DNA from: Dillenia suffruticosa
Taxonomy: Eukaryota; Streptophyta; Magnoliopsida; Dilleniales; Dilleniaceae
Reading direction: 5' to 3'
DNA: 64,000 nt
Assembly (NCBI GenBank): GCA_033439265.1
Contig: JAVTVX010000001.1
Span: 12,976,608 to 13,040,607, forward strand
Both the position numbers and the translations under genes were made by a program. Shown piece after piece: positions 49,343 to 62,340 of the stretch. A model generated the notes under the pieces. It searched no databases, had not been told where the DNA came from, and saw only the letters and a program-made list of their open reading frames with translations. Numbering within the stretch: the stretch's first letter is position 1; each line of letters opens with the position of its first letter.

Positions 49343-50174
49343 TTCATCGAATTTCCAAAGGAATTCATTCCAAGAAATGGGTGTCACAAATCTCTCCTTT
49401 AGGTTGTCCCAGCATACTCGAGTATCTTTATCCAACAACTTTATGGCCACCAATAGCTTTAGCTCATCATAAGGCCTCATGTCGGCCATAGTCTCCCGAG
49501 CCCAATTTATCCAATTCTTCGCCACCATCGCATCATTAGTCCCCAAAAAGGTAACACATCCAAGTTGTCGAGCTTTTTTTATCAACTTGGACAATTCGAT
49601 GGTGGGGCGATTTATAGATGTAGCCACTGAAGTGGGAGGAACAATAGGTGCCATTGAAGTGGTTGGTGGAATGACAGGATTTGGTAGAGGAGGTATTGGT
49701 GCTTGAGGTGAAGCTCAGAGATGAGCACCATTAACATTCCACCACTTGGTCCACTGTCGGAGGGCAGGAGTGGCGGTAGAGGAATCCCGATTGGAGTAGC
49801 CAGGTGAGTAGCAGCCAGAGGAGGAGATGGCACATGTGAGGACGATCCATCCTCATGCTCGGAAGGAGGAATTTTATTTATATTTCTCACCCTTCGTCTG
49901 GGAGGTATAGTCCTATGAAAGAAAAATACTATTCTTAACTCACTAAGTTAGGAGCCGAACAAGGTACTTAACCCCCTAAAATAAGAAACCACTAGTCTTA
50001 AGGACTCATAGGGATTTTCGAAAATCTTTTGAGAAGAAAAAAATCCTTTAAACTTCAAATTTTCATTAAGGAAAAATATTTTAAAATCTTTTGAAAATTT
50101 TTGGGGACATTTGGAAGTATTTCAAACACTTAAAACATTTAAAATCGTGAGGCTAAGTCTGATATCAATAAAAT
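49343..50174 (-). pseudogene. Proximal gag region and leader of the chromovirus
   Basis: The minus strand encodes a gag start (APIVPPTSVATS near 49650, then MVAKNWINWARETMADMRPYDE near 49540). The untranslated leader runs up to the degraded Met-type primer site at 50157-50167. It is separated from distal gag by the CACTA element. Confidence 0.8.
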
Positions 50175-52875
50175 TTTCACGTTCCGACTCTCAAATCAAG
50201 TACGCAACAACCGCCGTATTATCTCGAGATACGTCTAAACCCCATACCATATCTTGAGGTACCACAAGGCATTCTAATACCCCAAACATTTTAAAATAAA
50301 TTTATCAAATAATCCAAATGTCCCAATAAAACTTGCAAAAGAATGTTTACACCAAATAAAAAGAATACCAAATTAAACAAGTAAGTATTCAACAAAACTA
50401 AACTTTTAAAAGTTTACAAATTCCCTCCATGAGTGCAGTTTACAAAGTTTCCAAATGTACTCTAAGGCTGATACCTATCGGTGATCAACAAAAGTAATTC
50501 CTTCTTACTAGCAACCAGATGATGACTAAGCCTCCAAGCTAGACTTCCCCTAAAAAGAAATAGGAAGAGAGAGGTGAATATAAAAATACTCGATGAGTGC
50601 AATGGCATGTTGAATATGAATGAGGAGTGAAAATGACTGTACCAAATGAGTACTCAAATATATTCAAATGCAATACTAAAAAGTCATTGCACAAAATACA
50701 TTTATAACAAATTAACCATGACTCATATATTTCCATTAGCAACCCATTTTTATTTTGCCTTTTAAATTTTCCAGGGTCTTTCCCGAAAACATGTTTCTAC
50801 CAATATCCATTGATAGAATCCATCAAGAGTTTTTTTTCATAATTTTCATAAAAATATTTCCTGTACTTGGCATTGGCCCGAAACACCGTGGGGTGCCGCC
50901 ATGTTATTACCAGCAACTTAAGGAGGCTCTCCATCTCACCTACCACCAAGCCCAATTTTAAATCATCCTTACCCACACCGCCCCAATGGTTCCAGTTCGT
51001 GAGAAGACTTAGACTATAGTCATTTTCCATGCACAATGTTAGAAAATCCATTTCACATTTTAATGTCATAAACATTCACAATGGAATGAAATTTCATAAT
51101 TTACAATCATAATTCAATTGTAACATGATGCAAACAGTTAAAGAATCAAGAATAGAGTTATGGATTTATCAAATCATTTAAGTTAGACACACTATGATCA
51201 CAAACAGTTTACAAATCTATTTCAAAATTCATTTTCAAAATTGGTTTTGCAAATTAAATTGGAAATCTTTTTATTATTCGTACTCAATATAACCATCTAC
51301 TCACAGTATTAGGGAGGGTAGTTACTCCTAGATAGCTTTGTCCAACCCCTAAATGATATCATCAAATAACCAAAATTATCAATATTTATCATATTATGTC
51401 AACCCATAATCTAAACATTCAAAACCTTACTCTTCTTTCACTTATGTAACTCAAAATTCCTCCAAACTTACGTCATCAAATTTCAACATAATCTTCAAAG
51501 TCATGAAAGGGGAAAATGACCCAAGTTAGAAATAAGAAGATTACCAAAATTTTTGTCACCAATTTCGTCTCAAGTCAAGCCACCATCAAATCCTAAGTTT
51601 TTCTCTCATTAGAAAGTCTCAAATCTTTTTCTAGATCTAACTTTCTAGAGATTGGGTTATAAGTTTTGGAGTCTTTAGAGTGTCCATTTTATGGTGTTTT
51701 GATTGATCTTTGATGGAAGCAAAGAGAGAGGGGGAGAGAGAGTGGGAGCCAGGAGGAAGAAGAGAGAGAGAAGAGATGAAATTTGGATCTCTTGGGTTTT
51801 GGAATCCCATCTCCACTTTTTTATCTACAACCCTTTTGCATTATTTACCTAATTGCCCTCCTTCACCTCTAAATTGTATAAGTGCCCAATATGTCCAATT
51901 GGATTATTGGGAGGTCAATCCTATATATTCATGTACTTGAAGTTTTGTTCAGTGTAGAAAATGTGCTCAGTGATGAGCAGGGAAGGTTAAAATAAAAAGT
52001 GCTAATTTATGGAAAATAAATTAGAAACACTAAAAATCTGGATTATCCAAAATTTTGGGATATATTATGAATTATGTAATATATGATTAGATAGATTAAA
52101 TGGTGTGGAGGTATAAAATCATTTTGAAGATTCCTTGGACCAAGGTTCAAACCTCAAGGACTACATGTATCGCGGGAAATTGGAAGTGCAAATCAAGTTG
52201 AATTGCATTCAAGTGCTGAATGGATGTTTCGAGCAGAAATAGAAGGCACCAATTGACAATGTGTCATGGAGACTTGATGCAAACTAATAGCATTTTAAAT
52301 TTGCAAGCAAGTGCCGACCAATTTGAATGGAAATATAGTGTACTGAGCAAGTGCTCAACAGTTTGAAAATTGAGAGGTTAGAGAATAGCAACACCGAGCA
52401 GTCCTCACAATTTTAGTATCATGGGGTTCCACAAAAATAAGAAAGTGTACTGACAAGGCTTCTATTTGGAAAAATAGCAGACATTTACCGAGAGGCAAAT
52501 ATGTATTGAGAGACTTAGTATAAATACTCTAATATCGAAAGGTGATTAGAAAAATTTATATCGAGAAATGGAGGAGTATATAGAAATAATGACTACCGGC
52601 TAAGATCGAAATTCGAAGAATGGTCCACTAAGTTAAAAGCTCTACTGAACACTAAACACAAATCAAATTTTACCGAACGCCAAACACTCTAATAACTGAA
52701 CACTTAAAAATTGAAGGTCTACTGACCAAGTATCTAAGAAGTTTCTTGACAGCCCAAGGGGAACGAATTCACATTTATATCTAATTAATTATTTCTCATA
52801 TTTTCACAAAATATAAAAATTTTCAAATATCCAATTTAAAGTTAACATCATAATCTGGACTTGTCCCGTGTTACA
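50175..52875 (-). repeat. 5' LTR of the chromovirus (uninterrupted copy)
   Basis: About 2.7 kb, matching the left LTR. It preserves the unoccupied target sites of the solo LTR (near 50910) and of the CACTA element at 34134 (near 52706). A CT-rich stretch lies on its transcribed strand around 51720-51790. Confidence 0.9.
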
Positions 52876-52880
52876 TGTAG

Positions 52881-53429
52881 TGTCCATATTGCATACACTT
52901 GTTAGACATGAGATTACATAATACTTTGTATCATATAACAGTGTAAGTCATTGTATTTGTGCCATGTTGTGCTTGCATCCTATGTTTATGCTCGTATCAT
53001 ATCACCCATTAGACAAGGAAAATATGCTTCTTGTGCTTATTTTGATCAATCAAGAAAAATATAACTTTGTACTGTTCCTTATATTTTCTTTATATTCTCC
53101 TTATTTTGTGTCATTTTGTATTTTTTTTTCTTTAGGTTATCTTACTTCTATGATGATGGAAAAATCTTGGGTAAATCTTGATTCATGTGTAAGCATTGCG
53201 TATGTTAAGTGATGTGTCAGTTTTCTAGATTTTGCATATACTAAGTAAGGTGTCAGTTTTCAAAATATTCTATCCTTTTGTGAAATGTGTAACACCTATT
53301 GACATCCTAGGTCTCTTGTATTTGTGCACATCATATGCCATGGTTTTCTTAATGTTTACTACATATGGACTTTTCATGGGAGTTTTTGGAGACATATAGT
53401 TCTAATGCAAATACTAGCAGAGATGAAAA
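52881..53429. other. Non-coding spacer
   Basis: AT-rich sequence between the chromovirus and the transposase remnant. Its right part may belong to the decayed CACTA element that starts to be recognisable near 53430. Confidence 0.4.
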
Positions 53430-54284
53430 ATAATTCGAACATGACATGAATGGATTGTTGAATGATGTCTTTTCCATGCATGTCGTAAAGAAGGATAATG
53501 ATATTATTATATATGAAGAGCAACCTCAATCTACCAATAAAGTTGAATGCCTACGGGATATTAGGGGACATAATGCAAAAAAGCTTTCTAATTTGCTTAG
53601 AGTTGCTGAGCAAGAACCATATTCAAATGCTAGTAGTAAGCATTCAATTATTCGGGTTGTGGTTTCTTTGTACTATTTCAAGTACATGGGAAAGTGGAGT
53701 AGTAAATCTTTCTCATGGTTATTAGAGTATATGAAAGATTTACTATTGGAACAGAACATATTGTCAAGTAGTTACCATGAATTGGAAAAGATTATTTCAT
53801 TTTTAGGTTCATCATATGAAAAAAATTAAAGCATTGATCCAATGAAGTATATTATATTGGAAGGAAAGTGAAAGATGAAACATGGTATGTCCATGTGGAG
53901 TTCATGTACAAATGTTTTGGAAGAATAGGAGATTGACACTTTGAAAAAATGCAAGCGGAAACTTACAAAAGTGATATGTTGGTTTCCTTTGATACCTAGA
54001 CTTCAAAGACTTCTCATGTGTTCAAAGGCAACTCCTCTCGCAAAATGACATCATGAAGATCATGATAAAGATGGACTCTTAACACATCCTACAGACTCTC
54101 AAGTTTGGAAAGATTTTGATCTTCATAACCCTAGTTTTTTTGTTAGACCCTTCAAAGTGTTCATTTGGCATTATATTGTGGCAATTTCAACTCATTTCAA
54201 ACCATGAATGTTTCTTACAACATACGACTGGTCATTCTTATACCTTACAACTTACCTCCAGGGTTGTTTATGAATGTATGTGTG
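53430..54284 (+). pseudogene. Remnant of a different CACTA TNP2 transposase
   Basis: A plus-strand fragment of the N-terminal half of a TNP2-type transposase. In order it shows a NGLLNDVF-like stretch, KWSSKSFSWLLEYMKDLLLEQN with SSYHELEKIISFLG (near 53690-53810), WFPLIPRLQRLL (near 53980), HPTDSQVWKDFD (near 54085) and ILIPYNLPPGLFMN (near 54230). Several stops and frame changes separate these blocks, and the C-terminal half and the ends of the element are missing. It is clearly diverged from the intact copy at 43306-47056 and is no recent duplicate of it. Confidence 0.8.
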
Positions 54285-54297
54285 CATGTGTACACGT

Positions 54298-56198
54298 GTT
54301 GTAAGCCTTAGCAGAGCCATGAGGAATGCTAGAATAAGAGCTAGATGTGTTGAAGCAAGGAAGCAGCCCTTAGGGGCCATGGTGTGCACAATTGTGGGCA
54401 CTACACCCGAGTGGCATGTGCCACACCCATGCACGACTAGCAAGGGCACCATACAAGTGTGGCCTAGCTCCAAGGAGGAGGTAAAGGCAGGAGTTTCAGA
54501 GCCACAAGGAGTCCTACAAAGTCCAGAGATATCATGCAAGCAAGACAAGTCTAAGCTAGAGGGGTCCAAACCCAAAATGGAAGAGGCACATCACCCGGGG
54601 GCCTTTAGTACCCAACCACATAGCCAAAAGCCCATGAGTAGCAGCCTACGCATTCTATGCCATCTAGGATTCCTAAAGGATTCTAGAGATGGTTTAGGAC
54701 TTGTTGGAGTTATGGTCAAAGACCCGGCCCATGACCTATGGCCCAACCCAAGGTAGCTCGACCCACACAAATGCCGGGCCCACTTCACGGCCTATGAGTA
54801 GTTTGATTTAGCTTTCTTATTGGATTATGTTTTGTTTATTTCTTAGGACTTGTTTGGTAGGAAAATAAAAAGCTTGTGTTTTAGACTTAGTAGTAAGAAT
54901 ATGTCACTCCAAAATCCTAATAGTATAAGTACTAGATGATGCACTTTGTAACTCTAGTTCATGTAATAGCCACTTTTGCTGTTCTTACGAAGGAAGAGTT
55001 TTCTCTGTACCCATCTTAGGAGAACGAAGGAACTTTATTTTCTGAGTATTACACCACCTCTTTAGAGATTCCCATGTGCAAAAAAATGAGTCATTCGATC
55101 AATTCTTGTGAGAGAAAGATTGCCACCATCATTATCTCCAAAAACCTAACCATAGTCATTCACCCTTGCAAAGTTCAGCCACCTTCACATGTAACATGAG
55201 TGTTACGTGAAGTTTTGCGCTCCATTCCCAAATCTAAAACCTTAGGACATGAGAACCCATCATTTTAGTGCTGTCATTGAGAGCACAACGTTCATTCCCA
55301 TTAAAAAAACTCTAGCCGCATAGCCCTAGAACTAACCCACACATAATCTGACTAAGTTTTATGGATCGCGACTATGGCATCGTTTCCTTCTATCCAGTAG
55401 TCATAACCCCACTTGTTTTTGTCAAAGAGTATTATATTCCACCTCCCAATCATCGATACTCACTAAAAAACTTAACCCATAACTCAAAAAATCATTAGCA
55501 AACAACAAATCACGAGCTACCCATAGTTTGTCAAGAAAATTGTGACTATCCTGCCTTTCTGTCTAGAACGCGATAGAATACCTTCCTTTTCTTGAATACT
55601 CAAATATCCAATCATCTAAACATCCATTTCCATCAAAAAACACATCTCCCAAACCAAAACCCATGACTACAGAACCAAAATCTTGAACTACACCACATTC
55701 TATCCAGAAATACAACAGCATTCATCCCCATGGCCGAACAGCAAAAATAACCCACTCAATATGAATGTCTTGATGCTGTTGAGACCCAACTAACCTTCAT
55801 CAACAATACCATACTCAATACTAACGAAAAGGTGGCTCGTTTGGAGTAAAACATTCAAACCATCTTGATCTAGTACAAACAATGCAGCCCCAATCGAGTG
55901 CAAATATAGGAGGTATCTTAGGCACGACCACTATAAACGATATGCCCAACATTCAACCAACGAAGTTGAGGCTAGATCTGATCCATACATACCTAGATCG
56001 AAGTCCTTATATTATGAGGAAGAACCCTTCATGCCTGGTATCCAAAAGGAAGAAGAATGGCCAAGATATAGGAAGAGAGGTCACCGAGAACAAAACTGGT
56101 AGATAGCAACTCACAAACTGTCCCAAATTCAATGGGGGAGATCCTTGTTCTTGGATATCTAGCGCAAATATGTACTTTGGCCATTACCATACGGATGG
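54298..56198 (+). mobile_element. Fossil Ty3/gypsy fragment: LTR, leader and start of gag
   Basis: 54298 to about 55250 has LTR character (TG start, promoter-like and poly-A-like AT stretches). Near 55262 comes ATTTTAGTGCTGTCATTGAGAG, which resembles the motif after Tat-type LTRs. Around 56126-56196 a gag-like FNGGDPCSWISSANMYFG is readable. The remainder of the element is not visible. A 160-codon frame (54274-54756) crosses the LTR and has no known domain. Confidence 0.45.
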
Positions 56199-57944
56199 TG
56201 TGTCATCAAACTTTTAAAAATAAATTAACCTACTTCACAAAATACTAATATAAAGCGAATAGGGTCACCTTCTCAAGGAATGATAGAGTCACTTCTTTTA
56301 AGGAAATAAAAATAATAAAATATAGGGGCCTTGAAAATTAACTAAATTAATAAATTAATTTAAGAAAAGAAATAATTGACTAAATGAAAATAAATAAATA
56401 ACTCGCAATTAAATGAATGAAATTTAATGAAAAATCAATTTCTAGTCAAAGGAATTATATCCACTTTGATTCAGATTGATTGATTATCAATCTATTTAAT
56501 GAATTCAACAAATTATAAATAAATTGATTATAGTCATTTAACAAATGTCAAACAAGCAATCTCTCCTTAATTTATCGATAATTAAGAAAATTTCATTAAT
56601 TATTTTTCTATTCAAAAAACAACCATAAACAAATTTTGAGGATTTAACATTCTAACAGCATTAAAATCTAAAGAGATTTGATTCTAATTAACAAATACAT
56701 AATAGATTTATTTAAATTAAATTATTTAATTGTATGATATATATTAAACTACTAACAAAGTCATAAAATTATGTCATTTACTACTATATTAAAATAAACA
56801 ATAATTATGGATTTCTCATTTGAATTAGTTATAGATTACTCTAAAACTGTCAAATATTGATCACTATTCAATAAAATCTAAAAAATTATAAACGATAAAT
56901 TTAGGAATTAAATAAACACTTATAAAATATTGTTGTAATATGGTCAATTAGATCTCACAATCATATAGAATCAAGAGTTTAATAACCTCTTCAACTAGAA
57001 AATAAATTTAGAAATAAATAAATAAAATGCTGTTGGAATAAAAGTACTGAAAAAATGACAAAATGTGCTGGTACCTACAGGAGTTCATGACCCTACAGTT
57101 GCCCCTTGTGAAACATATAATGTCCCAATATGCAGGAATGACTTTCATATTTTCTAAAAGGTAAACATTTACAAACCCTAAAGCAGCTACTAAATATATA
57201 AAAAGAAAGTTTTTAATGACTAAATAGCCTAAAAAATAAATTAAATAAAATAGAAGAATACAAAAGTTGGAATTTCCAAAATTTTTATTCCTAAATATTA
57301 TGAATAAATCAATATAAACTAAATAAAATAGATGAATACAAAAGTTGGAATTTCCGAAATTTCTATTCCTAAATATTATGAATAAGTCAATATATTTTGA
57401 AAATTTTCAATACTTCTAAATCAATCTCAATTTTCCTTAAATTCACGTGCAACTAGGAAAGCAAATATACTGATTCGGTTTTTAGGAAAATCTCACAATA
57501 TTTTCGAGATCCGCGTGTTCACATGCTAATAAAAGAGTGCTTCTGTCTAATTTTTCCATTTTTGGCATAACTACTCCAAATTAACTCCTTTTTCTCTACT
57601 TTTCTTAATAAACAACTTTCATCAATTTTAGAATATTAAATACCACAAAACATTACTATTAGAGTAATATTTACTCAAAAATAAAGTAAAATCAATCACA
57701 ATTATTATATCAATTTATATCTTATCAAATTTCCCTCCATTTAGACAATATTTGTACTCAATTATCCCTAACTCAAATAAAACCAAAACTACTTTATAAA
57801 CCAACATATTTTTCTTCCAAACTTTCAAACCAACTTGTGTCATAAAAGTCAAATTGGAAAAATAATTAAAACAACAAGTATTTCATAATATTTCACACTA
57901 GAACAATAATGACATTTCCTAACAACTCCTTATGAAATCAAAAC
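56199..57944 (-). mobile_element. Probable reverse-oriented gypsy LTR with adjoining 3' sequence
   Basis: On the minus strand 57727-56199 reads TGATAAGATATAA...GATGACACA. It is preceded by the purine tract AATGGAGGGAAATT and, further out, by GTACAAATATTGTC, as found before the 3' LTR of Athila/Tat-type elements. A ~90-bp direct duplication lies at about 57240-57400. No partner LTR or clear TSD was found. Confidence 0.4.
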
Positions 57945-59396
57945 TGTAAGATTTGATAGCAATATTTTTATACATTTAAATTATTTTTTAGCATATATTT
58001 ATGAACATCATGACTATTTTAAATCATATTTTATGATTTTACATTGATTTAATTTTTTGATTAATGGTTTAGGAAATTTTGGATTTACTTGCTATTTTTG
58101 GATTGGATGAGCAGCTATTAGTATTTTGGACATAATTTTCTGTTCTGATGTCCAATTCAGGTGATTGTTGTGCCGTTGGAAAGAAGATTTCAAGCTCTAC
58201 AATCTTGTAAGGACTCAAGAGCTGATTTAGGTAGGAGCTTGTCCGAAATCTGGGCCGAAATTACTACACGCTGGAAAAAGGAATCCCTTGCTAGAAAAAT
58301 GAAACAAGCCACTGAAAATTAGGAAATATATTGCTGATAATTTCAAAATTTAAGGAAAAGAAAGTTTTCAAGTCTTGGAAAAGTTAGAGATCATTATCAC
58401 GCAGTAAGAAGAAATTTCCAAATCAAAGTCAAACTCCAAGTTTCCAAAAAGTTGAGATTTCCAAATTCTTCTAGGGTTTTTGCTCCTGTATATATGGCTC
58501 TTCCTAGGACAGCAGCCTCATTCACGTTTTCCCCTTTATTTTCTCTCATTCTTCCACCACTTTACAAACCCTAGCAACCACCTTTCATCTCATATATCTT
58601 GCGCAAAAGGATTGTAATATTTTCTTTTCTTTTCTTGTTTTTCTTTTCAATATCTAGCTAATCTTTTTGTTCCCAGGATATGATAGATTCTACTTTTGAT
58701 TAATTACATAATTTGATTTAATTATTTTACTTATGTTCTATTGGCATGGTTATTATTTGATAAGATTTTATTATTGATCTTAATGTTTCAAACATTTTAG
58801 GGTCCGATGTTTTGATAGTTTGAGATTGAGTGTATGCATTACCAATATAATTATATATGATTAGTATGAACAATAAAATACATATGATATTATGAGTATG
58901 ACCATTAGATTAATTTAATGTGTGGGGATTTAAAGGAAATTCTAAATTATAAATTGTCCATGGAACTTAATGCAGTTTGATTAATTAAAATTACATGACT
59001 ATTGGGATTTGATTAGTCAAATTAGAGATTTATTACATGACCATTGGGTGAATCTAATCTAAGAAAAATTGTTATCATCAATAATAACTCATTAGTTAAT
59101 GAACTTAGGGATTGAAAAGATTTAACAGTATAAAAAATTAAAAATAGATAAAATCGATATTTTAGAGTTTTTATCATATTAGGGTTTCCATCATATTAGG
59201 GTTTCGTATCTTAAATTTTGATTTTAATAATTTCTAATGACTTCACGTCTCTAATTTAATTTATCCAACTTAGATTAGATTTATTGATATTTGGTAGTAT
59301 AGCATATCCTCATGGGAATGGCATTTGTTTCGTACTATACACAATATTTGACTAGAGTATACTTGACTGAAATCATGGCCTCAAATTCGCGTATCA
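57945..59396 (+). repeat. 5' LTR of the Athila-type element
   Basis: About 1.45 kb with TG...CA ends directly before the Asp-type primer site. A TATA-like TGTATATATGGC lies near 58486. Confidence 0.75.
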
Positions 59397-59508
59397 AGTT
59401 TTTGTCACCGTTGTCGGGGATACCTTTGTATATCAATCAGAATAATCTTATTTAAGATTAGATTTTAATATCTCTTGTTTGTTTTCTTATATTAGAGTTT
59501 AGGTTATA

Positions 59509-60633
59509 CACTATAAAAAAACAGCTTTTTAGTCACAAATTTAGTGATGAAAATTTAAAAAAAAATTCGTCACTAAAAACATTAGCGACGGATTTAGCGA
59601 CGAAAATTAGAAATCCGTCGCTAAATTTAATGACGAAAATCTAAAATCCGTCACTAAATTTAGCGACAAATAATTTTTCGTCGCTAAAATTCGTCACAAA
59701 ATTTAGCGACGAAAAATTATTCGTCATTAAATTAGGGACATAAAAAAATCCGTTGCTAAATTTAACGACGAAAATCTAAAATTCGTCGCTAAATTTAGCG
59801 ACAGATAATTTTTGTTGCTAAAATCCGTCACTAATTTAGGAAAAAAAATCCATCGAAAAATTATCCGTCCCTAATTTAGCGATGAATAAAAAAATTCTTT
59901 GCTAAATTAGCGATGGATTTGGAATCCGTCGCTGATTCCAAATGCCCTACCCACAAGCCAACACTAGCCTGGAGCCACATGCCTGGACTAGCCCCACCCA
60001 CCCCCACCCACCCGAGCCAGCACCAACCTGCAACCTACCCGCCCGCTGAAACAACGACGGATTTTAATCCGTCGCTAAATTACCACCGGATAAATTTCGT
60101 CATTGCTAAATTAATTTTTTAATTTAAATATTATATTAATATTTTATTTTATTTAATTATGTATAAAAAATTTAGCGACGGATTGGGATTTTCGTTGCTA
60201 AATTTAGCGACGGAAAACAAATCCGTCGCAAAATTAATTTTTAACTTAAATATAACATATTAATAAAATAAAAAAAATAGAAAAAATAAAATTTTATTTA
60301 AGAAAGATTAAATTTTGTGACGGATTTTAAATCCGTGACAAAATTTAGCCACGAAATATTATTCGTCGCTAATTAGCGATAAAATTTGCAACGAAAATTT
60401 TTTTGTTACCAATTAGTGACAAATTTAGCCACGAAAATTTTTTCGTCACTAATTAGCGACGAATTTAGCTACGAATGATGTGTCCGTCGCTAATTTAGCC
60501 ACGACTTCATTTTCGTAGCAAATTTTGTGACAAATTAGCGACGAAAAAGTTTTTGTTGCTGAATTCGTCGTAAAATGACGACGAATTCTTTCTGTCACGA
60601 AAATCCGTGGCTAAAATCATGTTTTTTTGTAGT
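59509..60633. mobile_element. Non-autonomous CACTA element sharing the TIR of the 9.56-kb element
   Basis: 1125 bp from CACTATAAAAAAAC to GTTTTTTTGTAGTA, with the 3-bp duplication ATA (59506-59508 and 60634-60636). The terminal repeats differ from CACTACAAAAAAAC by one base at each end. Nearly the whole element consists of direct and inverted TTAGCGACGAAAA-like motifs around a short C-rich core (about 59940-60050). There is no transposase. It is inserted in the Athila leader and is therefore younger than that element. Confidence 0.9.
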
Positions 60634-61037
60634 AATATAATTGCTATTTTAGGGAAAAATTTTTAGAAATTTGGCAAGAATTTTTGAGAATTTTCAAGGT
60701 CAAAAAATTTTTTTCAAATCTAGGGTTAAGTTTTACTTGTTTCAAAAGATGTCAGCCTGTGGAATAAAACCCATGGCATTTGCTATGCACACCACCCTCT
60801 TTTTGCCAAGTTCCATCATTGTCATTGATTTTTCCATTTTTTATTTTTTTCATGTTTTTTAGTTTGTTGTTAACCATTTAGGTGTCTTTTGTGCATTAAT
60901 TTGCAATATTTTTGTGATTTCTATTTTTATATAGATAATCTAGATTTTTTAGAGCAATTTTTATAAATCTAATTTTGTGTTATTTTTATGTTCATACAGA
61001 AATCTAATTAGATAATTTTTGTATTTGTGAGAAAACA

Positions 61038-62340
61038 ATGGTTTATGATAATAAAGCCATGAGGGAGTATTCAATATTGAGACTTCAAGACATACAAACT
61101 AGCATTACGAGACCTCCCATAAAAGCAAATAACTTTGAACTTAAATCTAGGCTTATTAGTACGTTGCTGGTAGATCAATTCAATGGGGAAGAAAATTTCA
61201 AAGATCCAAATAGCCATTTGAAGAACTTTTTGAAAATCTGTGGCATTATCAAGTTGAGCGGAGTGAACCCTGATACAATAAGCTTACGTTTATTTCCTTT
61301 CTCTCTTAGGGAAAAGGCAAAAGTATAGTTTAACTCTTTCTCTGCTAATTATTTTACAAATTGAGAGAATCTATCTCAAACATTTCTAGTTAAATATTTT
61401 TTATCTGATAAAAATGCTAAATTATGTAGTGATATTACTAGTTTTTGGCAATTTAATGATGAATCTTTATATAATGTTTGTGAACATTTTAAAGATCTGA
61501 TTAGAAGATACTCATATCATGGTATACCTGATTGGTTAATCTTATAAATATTTTATGGTGGTCTTTTACATTCTATCAAAATTACCATTGATACTGTGGC
61601 TGGGGGTGCTTTCATGAATAAGTCATATAATGAAGCATGTGTATTATTAGATAATATGACCTCTAATCAATATGATTGATCTAATAAATACGAAATTTCT
61701 AAACAAAGAGTTGATGTGTATGAGGTTGAAATTTTAATATCCTTAATGCAAAACTTGATTCATTGATTAATGCTATGAAAGCCAATCAAACCAATGTTAT
61801 GCCTAATCAAATTTATTTTTGTAAATCATATGGAGATCCTATTCATGTGATTTATGAGTATATGTAGGTATAACAAGTAAACTATGTTTCAAACTTTGAT
61901 AGGCCACATAATAATCCCTACTCCAATGCAGACAATCTTAGGTAGGGAACCATCCTAAATTTTCATGGAGTCAAGGACCACCATAGAGAGTGAGTCCACA
62001 AAATTTTAATCCAAGGAATCCACAATTAGGGGAGAGCTAGGCATCATGGGAAGTTGCAATTAAATGCTTGCCAACAGTGACAAATGAAAGGTTTGAAAAT
62101 AAAATTGATCAATTAATTAAAACCTTTCATTCTCATGTATCAGGTAGATTATCAAGTGATACTGAGAAAAACCTGAGAGGGCATATTAATGCAATCACAT
62201 TGAGGAGTTACAAAGAATTGTTAGAGGTACTAGATCCGTTCAAGGATGAAGAGGATAAAAAAGATGAAGAAAAGGTGCTCCAAAAGTCTACAAATTAGGA
62301 GGTTACGACGCCAGACTCTAAACAGGAAGTATTTTATGTT
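61038..62340 (+). pseudogene. gag region of the Athila-type element
   Basis: The translation contains RPPIKANNFELKSRLIS, DPNSHLKNFLKICG and LRLFPFSLREKAKV (61107-61325). It continues with DITSFWQFNDESLYN (near 61428), a signature of Athila-group gag. Decayed. Confidence 0.88.

Larger units (their letters stand above)
28210..52875 (-). mobile_element. Ty3/gypsy chromovirus (Tekay/Del-like), decayed, carrying three large insertions
   Basis: A minus-strand fossil gypsy element spanning 24.7 kb, of which about 13.6 kb is later insertions. The flanking 5-mers are TGTTG and TGTAG. The 5' LTR is on the right (50175-52875) and the 3' LTR on the left (28210-35224), with TGTAACACC...GGGGCGTGACA ends as read on its own strand. 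A degraded Met-type primer site (TGATATCAGAC, 50157-50167) and a purine tract next to the left LTR fix the orientation. Parts run right to left: gag, protease, reverse transcriptase, RNase H, integrase, chromodomain-like tail. Insertions are a solo LTR, a small CACTA element and a 9.56-kb CACTA element. The coding region is broken many times. Confidence 0.9.

Noticed and set aside
54274-54756. 160-codon open frame on the plus strand
   Set aside because: It begins in the TNP2 remnant, runs through LTR-like sequence and resembles no family. Considered a chance frame.
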